Assembly (NCBI RefSeq): GCF_030123105.1
Contig: NZ_CP126095.1
Coordinates: 6,634,001 to 6,698,000 of the forward strand
Direction: 5' to 3'
Source: Paenibacillus sp. G2S3
Lineage (GTDB): Bacteria; Bacillota; Bacilli; Paenibacillales; Paenibacillaceae
DNA: 64,000 nt
Position 1 is the stretch's first letter. Each line of letters starts with the position of its first letter. This document shows positions 7,933 through 14,936 of the stretch, in pieces. Both the position numbers and the translations under genes were made by a program. The notes under the pieces are model-generated. The model was not told where the DNA came from, made no database searches, and was given only the letters and a program-made list of their open reading frames with translations.

Positions 7933-8124
7933 TTACTTTCCTCCATATTTAGTCAATTCGAAGTAGATACCAGCACCTAAATAATTACGAACAGCATTCA
8001 ATTGTTCGGCGGTTTCAATCTGATAGGGATCACCTTCAAGTCCCGTTCCTCCAGCAAAGCTCACTGCCTCATATGCCTTACCTTCATCTGTCGCGAACAA
8101 TCCGGGTATACCACTTAGCACCAC
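7933..8124 (-). pseudogene. Fragment of a GLUG/adhesin-type surface protein
   Basis: The fragment contains FAGGTGLEGDPYQIETAEQL followed by NAVRNYLG, a motif that opens GLUG-type repeat regions of large Firmicutes surface proteins. It begins at a GTG without a ribosome site, has no signal peptide and stops after about 63 codons at the ribosome site of the collagen-like gene. I read it as a relic of a large adhesin gene. Confidence 0.5.
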
Positions 8125-8267
8125 TAGCTAGATCTATTATAATGGAACTAATTGTATTTAATAGTGACCGCTGTCATCAGTATTGTCACATGACAAATTA
8201 ATTTAGTAGTCATTTACCGAAGCCGACAACGGAGATTGTGCGAAGATTCATACTCAAAAGCATAATA

Positions 8268-8316
8268 TTTCGCCCTACTTATGATAAGGTTCAGCTTAAC
8301 GGGGCTATCGGCGAAA
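8268..8316 (-). repeat. rlmH-end-like direct repeat, copy 3, within a 7-bp inverted repeat
   Basis: The minus strand of 8275-8292 reads GAACCTTATCATAAGTAG. The only base change in the coding part, CCG to CCT, is silent in the rlmH frame (still E-P-Y-H-K-stop). Arms TTTCGCC (8268-8274) and GGCGAAA (8310-8316) enclose it. Confidence 0.9.
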
Positions 8317-8493
8317 AATGCGAAAGGAACTGCTGCTGCACGGTGATTTGCTTGTTCCGTTCAACTATCGTGCCTATTAGTTGCTCACGCCATATTGAAA
8401 TGCATGTCGACTTGGGGGTATTTACAGCGGACAACAATATGGTGGTAAAATGTGGTAAAATATAGATGTGAAATATTGGGGGTGAAGTTGTGT

Positions 8494-8616
8494 ATGGCTG
8501 AGTACAAAGATAATAGGAAGTTGAAATTTCTATTACGGCACCTAGAATATCATAACACCTACAAAAAACGTTCAATAATTAGGAAGGAAAAGGGGAAAAA
8601 CTCCTTCATTTTATAG
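8494..8616 (+). CDS. Candidate 40-residue basic protein
   Basis: ATG 8494 is preceded at a good distance by GGGGGTGA. The product starts MAEYKDNRKLKFLLRHLEYH and ends KEKGKNSFIL; it is very basic, has no membrane helix and is not recognised. It lies just right of repeat copy 3, upstream of a GC-rich gene. It could be a real small gene or the N-terminus of a lost one. Confidence 0.3.
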   Translation: MAEYKDNRKLKFLLRHLEYHNTYKKRSIIRKEKGKNSFIL

Positions 8617-8695
8617 TTGATCATCCCGGCCGCGTCGCGGGGAATCCCCCTCCGCCGCTCAGGGTGCGAGTATCTTCCCCGGGAGGGCGATGTCG

Positions 8696-9587
8696 ATGAG
8701 GGATGCTGCGGAGGGTCAGCAGAAGCACGGGCAGCAAGAACATATCGAGACGCTGCCGCTGTTCTCCACCACGGATAAGAACGGACGAATGACTATGCTC
8801 CGGCCGGGACGTCGCGTCGGACGCGCGGCTCCGCTGATACCGTGGCTGCTTACAGCCGCTGCACTGTGGGCGCTGACAGGATCCGTGCCGTTCGGCGCAC
8901 TGTTCGGCATGGCGCCGACACCGGCGATCGGCATGCTCCTCGGTCATCCAGTCACAGTGGGCGTCGCTGTTTTGCTGCTATTCGTCGCGATCGGTACGAC
9001 CGGTGGAGTGTACTCGCAATCGATTGAGCAGTTCGGACAGACTAGGGTGGCGGGCCTGTTCGCGACGCTATCGGTAACAGGGGGGCTTGCAGCAGTCGCG
9101 GGAGTCCTCCTGCTCTGGACGCTGACAAGCGACCTGTCGCGCCCCTTTGACCTCGAGGCCATAGTAACATCGCCGACGATCCCGAAAGAGCTCGGTGCCG
9201 TCGTCGGAGCTAGCCTCGCCCTCTGGGCCGCCATCGCGCTCCTGCGGTTGCCCGGCTCTATCGCCCACGCCCAGCGGCGTCAGGCGGACATCGAGCGACT
9301 CCGCGTGGAGGGCTCGTCATGCACCGGTACGTTGACCGCCGTGAATTTTACTAACAGTTGGCTCTATAATTTACCGATGTTCACGGTTGAGGTAAATTAT
9401 ATCGTTAACGGTGCTCCTCGTTTCGTCTCAGCACACATGCGCACCAGCGCCGACCGTCGTTCCCGTCGTCGGGTCGCGAATGATCGTGCTGACAGACGAT
9501 CGTGGAACCACCCACGTGGAGCTGGACCTGGCGAGTGGAGCGGTATTCGAGCCAGACGTGGGTAAGTACGCCCCGTCGGACGGTTGA
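8696..9587 (+). pseudogene. Frameshifted GC-rich multi-pass membrane protein gene
   Basis: The frame from 8690/8696 encodes four or so hydrophobic segments (such as APLIPWLLTAAALWALTG and VTVGVAVLLLFVAIGTTGG), then a soluble tail with FTVEVNYIVNGAPRF. Near 9450 the frame breaks: the +1 frame continues sensibly as TVVPVVGSRMIVLTDDRG and ends EPDVGKYAPSDG at TGA 9587. The tail resembles DUF3592-type domains, though this is a weak match. GGGAGG lies before ATG 8696. Base composition is far richer in GC than everything around it, with actinobacterial-like codon use, so it is probably foreign. Whether the shift is a sequencing error is unknown. Confidence 0.65.
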
Positions 9588-9782
9588 TTTTACGGCCTGA
9601 AACAACATGGTTATAAGGAGTTCAGACAACACGGAGCTAGAGCTTCGCTCCAGCATTTTTAACGCAGGACAAATTGGGCGCTCGCTCGGTATTCCTATGA
9701 GCAGCAGGTAGCAAGAGAGGTCTTGGAGGATCATACGTTCACAGCATGAAAAATAATGGGTTATTTTCTAATCAGAACGAAC

Positions 9783-9816
9783 TAAAAAACCTCTGAAACT
9801 CAAGGTCTCAGAGGTT
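9783..9816 (-). terminator. Hairpin terminator (minus strand)
   Basis: AACCTCTGA (9788-9796) pairs with TCAGAGGTT (9808-9816), with a six-base U run on the minus strand. It probably ends transcripts from the DUF4386 gene. Confidence 0.7.
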
Positions 9817-9878
9817 CTGTAAATTCCTTTATATCACACGCTTATAACATTCCCAAGCGTCCCACCAAGGAAATATTT

Positions 9879-9925
9879 TTCGCCGTCACTTATGATACGG
9901 TTCAGACTACAGGTCTATCGGCGAA
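9879..9925 (-). repeat. rlmH-end-like direct repeat, copy 4, within a 7-bp inverted repeat
   Basis: The minus strand of 9886-9903 reads GAACCGTATCATAAGTGA, identical over all 18 bases to the true rlmH end. Identity extends over the flanking TTTTTCGCCG to the left, 28 bases in all. Arms TTCGCCG (9879-9885) and CGGCGAA (9919-9925) enclose it. Confidence 0.92.
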
Positions 9926-9981
9926 TCATTAGCCGAAGCGCTTAACCGCCAATACTGGATGATTTATTGTATTTCGATTAT

Positions 9982-10704
9982 TTATTTTACTGTAGACGAA
10001 GAAGCTGTTTTTACTCTCAATTTTGCAAGGTTCACCCCGCAAAAACCCTTCACAATTAACCAGACTGCCAAGCTCATCTCGTAGACGCCAACAGGAAGAG
10101 CCATCAATCCTTTTACCGCCGAATAGGGTCCGATGATTCCAAACATTTGCAGCAACCCAGCTATAAATACCATAAATGCTGTAATCATTCCGAAAATCGC
10201 TAACGGTTTAGGCACATAGCCTGTTCGATAAAGCAAATAACTATACAAACTTGTATTGATGCCCAACATGAAATTTGGACCCAACATAGCCGTCCAGTGA
10301 TAAATTGCCTGCAGCAACAGCCCTATGGGCTCAAAATTGGTTTTATTTTCTAAGTTAGTTGTATCATAATATGAACTAAGTTGAAACAAACCCAATATAC
10401 TTACAAGACCCATCGCAATAAAAACAGCTTCCATAAATCGAAAACAAAGATACCCTAATGCAAGATGCTCATTCCAATGCCGAACGTAGGGAAACAGCAT
10501 GACTGCTGTACCAACAGCCGTCACAACAAGCAAGAGGTCATTTAATACACCGATTAAGACCATCGTTCCCGATCCATTTGCCACGGACATCTGCCATTGT
10601 TCTGACAAAACTGGCCCATACAAAACAACCGCTATGATTGACGTCACTGCAGCAAGGATATAAAAAATCCCCAGTATTCTTGCATTCCTTCGGTCTCGAA
10701 TCAT
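9982..10704 (-). CDS. DUF4386 family integral membrane protein
   Basis: A 240-residue protein with about six membrane helices. It opens with RNARILGIFYILAAVTSIIA, and ALGYLCFRFMEAVFIAMG and PKPLAIFGMITAFMVF follow; all are characteristic of the DUF4386 family common in Bacillales. No biochemical function is established. GGAGG precedes the ATG. It is divergent from an AraC-type regulator 93 bp away, so it is likely to be that regulator's target. Both genes lie in the cassette between repeat copy 4 and rlmH. Confidence 0.85.
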   Translation of the reverse strand: MIRDRRNARILGIFYILAAVTSIIAVVLYGPVLSEQWQMSVANGSGTMVLIGVLNDLLLVVTAVGTAVMLFPYVRHWNEHLALGYLCFRFMEAVFIAMGLVSILGLFQLSSYYDTTNLENKTNFEPIGLLLQAIYHWTAMLGPNFMLGINTSLYSYLLYRTGYVPKPLAIFGMITAFMVFIAGLLQMFGIIGPYSAVKGLMALPVGVYEMSLAVWLIVKGFCGVNLAKLRVKTASSSTVK

Positions 10705-10797
10705 CTTTTTTTCCTCCTAAGAGATAAATTTATTGCTGATGGACGTATGGTATACTCAGAATAAAATGACCTGCAAACACTGATATCAGGAGGTATT

Positions 10798-11667
10798 ATG
10801 GACCATAACAAAGTCATCGAACGTGCTTTGATCCATATCGAGGGCCATTTACAACAGTCCTTAACCGTAGAATCCGTTGCCAATACCTTCAACATGTCTA
10901 AATACTATTTTCATCGGCTGTTTTCTGCTATGGTGGGCTGTTCGCTAAACCAATACATCCTCTCCAGAAAATTGAATGCATCTTTAACTTTTATTCAAAA
11001 CAAAAACAGTTCACTGACCGATATTGCTTATCAGCTGGGCTTCGGTACGCAAGCCTCATTCACTCGTGCTTTCAAACGACAATACGGCGTAGCTCCCAGT
11101 TCTTTAAAAACAGGACTTACAACCATCTCTCCTGTCCCCATACCTACAGTGGTGAAGAGACCTATCAAAAACATTAACGGTGATATCGTCACGGATTTCA
11201 CCCTGTCTGAATTCAAGGAGACCAGAATCAGTGGGATCGCCTTTGAAGTGGATTTAGCCAATGATGATTACAAGGAGAAGATTCGCGCACATTCAGAAAT
11301 GCTGTTGAGTCATATTGATGAAACTATAAAAGGTCCCTGTTATGTCATTTATTCAAACTGTCAACCCGATTCAACTCGGTTTAAGGTGTTGTTTGGGATC
11401 CCAAGCAGCATTGAAATTGATAAACCTTATTTTTTCACGGTTGATGTGCCGCAGATTTTTTGTGCCAGGTTCAACTATTGTGGTGAAATACTTGACATTG
11501 GGGATATACTGAAAAGCGACTATGCCAGATTTTTAAAGATCTCCAGGCAGGAAACGGCAGAAACCGATATTGAACTTATTCAAGCTTTTAATGACGTCCA
11601 TCATCTGGATTCGACCTACCATATCTATGCACCAATCAAAAAACTCCCTACTGATTCTTATTTGTAA
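10798..11667 (+). CDS. AraC-family regulator with C-terminal GyrI-like effector domain
   Basis: A 289-residue transcription factor. Residues 8-105 contain two AraC helix-turn-helix motifs: ESVANTFNMSKYYFHRLFS and LTDIAYQLGFGTQASFTRAF. Residues about 130-285 form a GyrI/BmrR-type effector-binding domain, which in relatives binds bulky hydrophobic or cationic compounds. The ATG follows AGGAGGTATT. It faces away from the DUF4386 gene and probably activates it. A nearby terminator on the plus strand is not obvious. Confidence 0.9.
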   Translation: MDHNKVIERALIHIEGHLQQSLTVESVANTFNMSKYYFHRLFSAMVGCSLNQYILSRKLNASLTFIQNKNSSLTDIAYQLGFGTQASFTRAFKRQYGVAPSSLKTGLTTISPVPIPTVVKRPIKNINGDIVTDFTLSEFKETRISGIAFEVDLANDDYKEKIRAHSEMLLSHIDETIKGPCYVIYSNCQPDSTRFKVLFGIPSSIEIDKPYFFTVDVPQIFCARFNYCGEILDIGDILKSDYARFLKISRQETAETDIELIQAFNDVHHLDSTYHIYAPIKKLPTDSYL

Positions 11668-11792
11668 GATCGCGGCTCGCTTGTCATTCTGTCTGCTCCT
11701 TTCTTTGCTCGAATTTGATCATTTCTTTTCTGCAAATAAAATAACATAACTGGTTTCGCTCCACTTTCCATATCTTGCTGTAATTAAGAACG

Positions 11793-11823
11793 AAAAAAAA
11801 TGCACCTCTCTCGAGATGCACCC
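11793..11823 (-). terminator. Terminator downstream of rlmH
   Basis: On the minus strand GGTGCATCTC and GAGGTGCA form a stem followed by eight U. It lies about 100 bases past the rlmH stop. Confidence 0.75.
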
Positions 11824-11916
11824 TGTTCAACTTCTATCAACTCATATACTATCAACTCATTAAAGAACTATTCCACAAATCCTTCAACATTCTCCAAGCT
11901 TTACACGGCAAAATTT

Positions 11917-11941
11917 TTCGCCGTCACTTATGATACGGTTC
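11917..11941 (-). repeat. rlmH 3' end, the native copy of the repeated attachment-like site (copy 5)
   Basis: Bases 11924-11941 encode the last five residues and stop of RlmH (E-P-Y-H-K-stop; GAACCGTATCATAAGTGA on the minus strand). TTCGCCG (11917-11923) follows the stop, as in copy 4. The core TATCATAAGTGA matches the sequence used by staphylococcal cassette chromosome elements at rlmH/orfX. Confidence 0.92.
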
Positions 11942-12403
11942 CCCCCGATTTATCTTCACCGCGCGATAAATCTGCTCCACCAGCACTAGGCGCATGAGCT
12001 GATGGGGCAGCGTCATGCGCCCGAAGCTCATGCGCTGCTGCGCGCGGCGCATGACCTCGTCGGAGAGCCCATGGCTCCCTCCGATGACGAACACGACATG
12101 GCTCGTCCCGTAGGTACCGAGCCGGTCAATTTCTGCGGCAAGCTCTTCCGAGCTCCACGGCTTGCCGTCAATCGCGAGCGCAATCACATGCGCCTCGCTC
12201 TTTATGTGCGCGAGGATGCGTTCCCCCTCGCGCGCCTTAACAATACCGACCTCTGCTTCGCTTAGAGAGTCGGGTGCTTTTTCATCTGCCACCTCAATCA
12301 CCTGAAATTTCAGGTACGGTGTCAGCCGTTTAGCATACTCTGCGATGCCATTGATCAAGTACTTTTCCTTCAATTTTCCTACGCCAATAATTTGAATAAG
12401 CAT
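11924..12403 (-). CDS. rlmH: 23S rRNA (pseudouridine-1915-N3)-methyltransferase RlmH
   Basis: A 159-residue SPOUT-class methyltransferase that methylates pseudouridine 1915 in helix 69 of 23S rRNA within the assembled 70S ribosome, using S-adenosylmethionine. The trefoil-knot motifs [16 protein letters not shown] and [17 protein letters not shown] are present, and the C-terminus RGEPYHK is the conserved family ending. The length is exactly typical. AGGAGG precedes the ATG. The last codons form the native copy of the 18-base repeat found four more times to the left. Chromosomal neighbours to the right (CxxH/CxxC protein, htrA) match the usual Bacillales order apart from inserted genes. Confidence 0.97.
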   Translation of the reverse strand: MLIQIIGVGKLKEKYLINGIAEYAKRLTPYLKFQVIEVADEKAPDSLSEAEVGIVKAREGERILAHIKSEAHVIALAIDGKPWSSEELAAEIDRLGTYGTSHVVFVIGGSHGLSDEVMRRAQQRMSFGRMTLPHQLMRLVLVEQIYRAVKINRGEPYHK

Positions 12404-12536
12404 AAGTGCCTCCTGTTATAGTCCTCTATAGAAATAGCAAAAGGACGCGCACTGGGCCGTCCCTTGTGGTTTTAGTAATTACCTACCTAATCCTTAGAAT
12501 TCCTTAAATGTCCTATTCTTCAGACAATCCATCCAC

Positions 12537-12887
12537 CTATTTACTCTCCTCCCGCTCCTCCATCGCAAAATCCGGTTTTTCCCCAGCTTCGTAAGCACTC
12601 AATATAGAATCCAGCAAACCTGGGAATCGTGCGTTAAGATCCTCCGTCCGCAGCGATAGTATGCGCTGAGTTCCTTGAACCCGTGAAAAAACAACCCCTG
12701 ATTCACGCAAAGTACGGGAATGGTGAGACATGGTAGATTTTGCGATTGGGACGTTGAAGCCGTTGCAGGCCTGCTCTCCATTTCTGTGAATATCCGATAT
12801 GATATATAAGCGAATCGGATCGCTGAGCGCATACAATACGGAGGCAAGCTGAATGTCCTTGCGATCCGGATGAAATAGTATTTTCAT
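12537..12887 (-). CDS. ArsR-family regulator next to an efflux gene
   Basis: A 116-residue winged-helix protein. YALSDPIRLYIISDIH is the ArsR helix-1/2 segment, IAKSTMSHHSRTLRESGVV the recognition helix, and GTQRILSLRTEDL the wing. A single Cys (in NGEQACNGF) precedes the recognition helix; no paired-Cys metal site is visible. It is divergent from the MFS gene 140 bp away, which it probably represses. Between them lies a dyad with arms AATTGTTCG (12974-12982) and CGAACTATT (12991-12999). Confidence 0.9.
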   Translation of the reverse strand: MKILFHPDRKDIQLASVLYALSDPIRLYIISDIHRNGEQACNGFNVPIAKSTMSHHSRTLRESGVVFSRVQGTQRILSLRTEDLNARFPGLLDSILSAYEAGEKPDFAMEEREESK

Positions 12888-12942
12888 GGATGATTATCCC
12901 CTTTGTCCTACTTTTAATGCGAAAAAATATTGGTGTTCCTAA

Positions 12943-12999
12943 TTGCATTTTATATCAACGCATGCTATATTTCAATTGTTCGTAAGTAATCGAACTATT
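12943..12999 (+). promoter_or_regulatory. Promoter and operator-like dyad of the MFS gene
   Basis: TTGCAT (12943-12948) and TATATT (12966-12971) are 17 bp apart. Just downstream, 9-bp arms with one mismatch (12974-12982 and 12991-12999) flank eight bases. The dyad covers the expected transcription start, a position suited to repression by the neighbouring ArsR protein. Confidence 0.7.
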
Positions 13000-13027
13000 A
13001 AACAATAATAAAAGGAGTGCTTCGCAC

Positions 13028-14440
13028 ATGACTTCTGTAAATAACCTTTCCGCGAATGCGGATCATGAAGCCTCCGTTCCGGAAGCGACTCTTCCACGGG
13101 AAGGCCTGCTGACTCTGCTGTTCAGTATTGCTGTTGTTCTCGTCATCATGAATACAGCCATGTTCAATCTGGCACTGCCTGATGTAACCGAAGCCTTCGG
13201 CATTACAGCTGCATCCGCTTCTTGGATTGTTACCGGGTATTCGATTATGTTCTCGATTGCCTCGATCACGTACAGCCGGCTCTCTGATTTTCTGCCGATC
13301 CGCCGCCTGCTGGTGATAGGCTTGTTGACGCTAGGCTTTGCGGCTGTGGCCGGCTTCTTCAGCACCAACTTTATCTTTCTGCTTATCGTGCGCATTCTAC
13401 AGGCGTCGGGCGCGGGCGCAGTAATGTCCTTATCTCTTGTGCTGTTTACCCGCTATGTCCCGCAAGCCCGTCGCGGCAAAGCGATGGCGACGATTATGTC
13501 AGCCGTTTCACTCGGCCTAGGCCTTGGTCCGGTCGCGGGCGGAGCCATCGTCGAATATCTCGGCTGGATCTGGTTGTTCGCTGTAACGGCAGCTATTTTG
13601 CTTCTCGTGCCGTTGTTCCTTATCCTGCTGCCTAAAGAGGTGCCCACCCGCGGCTCCTTCGATGTGCTTGGTGGGCTGCTCTTGGGCGTCGGCACCACCG
13701 GTCTGCTGCTGTTCCTGACTAGTGGCCTATGGGTGGCCTTGGTCGCCGGACTTGTCGCCATCGCTTTATTTGTTGGCCGCATCCGCAGCACGCCCGACCC
13801 ATTTGTAATGCCCGCGCTTTTCCGTAACCGCTCATATCTCGTGCTGGCGGTGGTCGGAATCGCCTCCTATCTGTGCAGCTTCGCCACCTTGTTCCTGTTG
13901 CCACAGATTTTGACTCATCGCTTTGGCTTCAGTGCAAGTCATGCCGGGCTTGTGATCTTTCCGGGATCTCTGCTCGCAATCTTCGTTTCCCGTTCCGTCG
14001 GACGAATCATCGACCGTTATGGCAATGCGGGGATATTGCGTTTCGCTCCACTGCTTGTGCTGACCGCTACCGTCCTGTTCGCATTCTTCGCTGGGCGGTC
14101 CTGGATTGCCGTTATGCTGATCTATATGATTATGAGTCTTGCCTTCACGACGTTGTCCAGTAGTGTTTCCAATGAAATCTCACGGATTCTGCCTTCCTCA
14201 CAAATCGGCTCCGGGATGGGACTGTTCCAGCTACTGCAATTCTTTAGCGGCGCCTTCAGCGTAGCTATGGCCGCAAGTGCATTGGAATGGCAGCGTGGGC
14301 TGCCGCTCCGGGCCGCTTACTCGAACATCTACTGGGGACTCTCTATTGCAGCAATGCTTGCCATCATCTCAGCCATTGTCTACCGCAAGAACAACCGAGG
14401 CAGCTCCCTGACCAATATGGCAGATGCAGCAGATGCATAA
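13028..14440 (+). CDS. MFS multidrug/tetracycline-type efflux transporter
   Basis: A 470-residue, roughly 14-helix member of the DHA2-like family. Motifs seen are FNLALPDVTEAFGITAASAS (helix 1 and loop), RLSDFLPIRRLLVIGL (loop 2-3), RILQASGAGAVMSLSLVL (helix 4) and SLGLGLGPVAGGAIVE (antiporter motif C). The order and spacing recall TetA(L)/TetA(K)-like proteins, but substrate cannot be assigned. AAGGAG precedes ATG 13028. It is controlled by the divergent ArsR regulator and ends in a strong terminator. It is richer in GC than the first efflux pair at 1-3 kb, so the two are not recent duplicates. Confidence 0.9.
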   Translation: MTSVNNLSANADHEASVPEATLPREGLLTLLFSIAVVLVIMNTAMFNLALPDVTEAFGITAASASWIVTGYSIMFSIASITYSRLSDFLPIRRLLVIGLLTLGFAAVAGFFSTNFIFLLIVRILQASGAGAVMSLSLVLFTRYVPQARRGKAMATIMSAVSLGLGLGPVAGGAIVEYLGWIWLFAVTAAILLLVPLFLILLPKEVPTRGSFDVLGGLLLGVGTTGLLLFLTSGLWVALVAGLVAIALFVGRIRSTPDPFVMPALFRNRSYLVLAVVGIASYLCSFATLFLLPQILTHRFGFSASHAGLVIFPGSLLAIFVSRSVGRIIDRYGNAGILRFAPLLVLTATVLFAFFAGRSWIAVMLIYMIMSLAFTTLSSSVSNEISRILPSSQIGSGMGLFQLLQFFSGAFSVAMAASALEWQRGLPLRAAYSNIYWGLSIAAMLAIISAIVYRKNNRGSSLTNMADAADA

Positions 14441-14480
14441 GATTAATCCTCCAATGCACCTAGATATTATTCCACGCAAA

Positions 14481-14522
14481 AACACCTTGCGGTCCATTTC
14501 CGGGACTGCAAGGTGTTTTTTA
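14481..14522 (+). terminator. Terminator of the MFS gene
   Basis: AACACCTTGC and GCAAGGTGTT form a stem over 14481-14516 with imperfect middle, followed by TTTTTTAT. Confidence 0.9.
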
Positions 14523-14539
14523 TAAGTCTTAAAGGTCCT

Positions 14540-14707
14540 TTAGACCACCAAATATTCAGCGTTCTTCTCACATTGGGTGCATTTTGCCGGCGGGTCCCAG
14601 TCAGAGAATTCCGTTTCCTTCAAATCCACTACATCTGGTGCATCTTCATATTCGTCCACAAACAAATCAATAGCTAATTCTACATGTTCTTTACATACTA
14701 CATACAT
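14540..14707 (-). CDS. CxxH/CxxC protein (BA_5709 family)
   Basis: A 55-residue protein starting MYVVCKEHVELAIDLFVDEY. The pair CKEH near the N-terminus and CTQC near the C-terminus gives the family its name and suggests a single zinc site. Its function is unknown. In Bacillales it is normally found right beside rlmH and htrA, so it marks the native chromosome on this side of the inserted efflux pair. GAAAGGG lies about 12 bases upstream of the ATG. Confidence 0.9.
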   Translation of the reverse strand: MYVVCKEHVELAIDLFVDEYEDAPDVVDLKETEFSDWDPPAKCTQCEKNAEYLVV

Positions 14708-14846
14708 TCAACCAAGCATCCCTTTCTGTGCCGCTACGGCCTAATACTCCTTCTATTGTTCTACCATACTTCCCACGAAAATGGAACTCCTATCTATCCA
14801 TTCCAGCGATCTGTTCATCCATTGTCTATATTCTTGCCCTTCACCT

Positions 14847-14886
14847 AAAAAAGATTCCTCCCACCCCAAAGGGCAAAAGGAATCTT
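14847..14886 (-). terminator. Terminator of the cyd operon
   Basis: On the minus strand AAGATTCC and GGAATCTT close a long stem followed by six U. Confidence 0.85.
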
Positions 14887-14936
14887 ATCACTTAACTCTC
14901 TCTATTTTCTATAAATATTATCTCAAACTCTCCATC

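Larger units (their letters stand above)
9588..9981. other. Gene-free stretch holding repeat copy 4 and a terminator
   Basis: A 34-codon frame at 9609-9713 has no convincing ribosome site. The useful signals are the terminator at 9783-9816 and the repeat at 9879-9925. Confidence 0.5.

Noticed and set aside
8621..9268. Minus-strand frames opposite the GC-rich gene
   Set aside because: High GC keeps opposite frames open; hydrophobic helices and a ribosome site support the plus-strand frame only.
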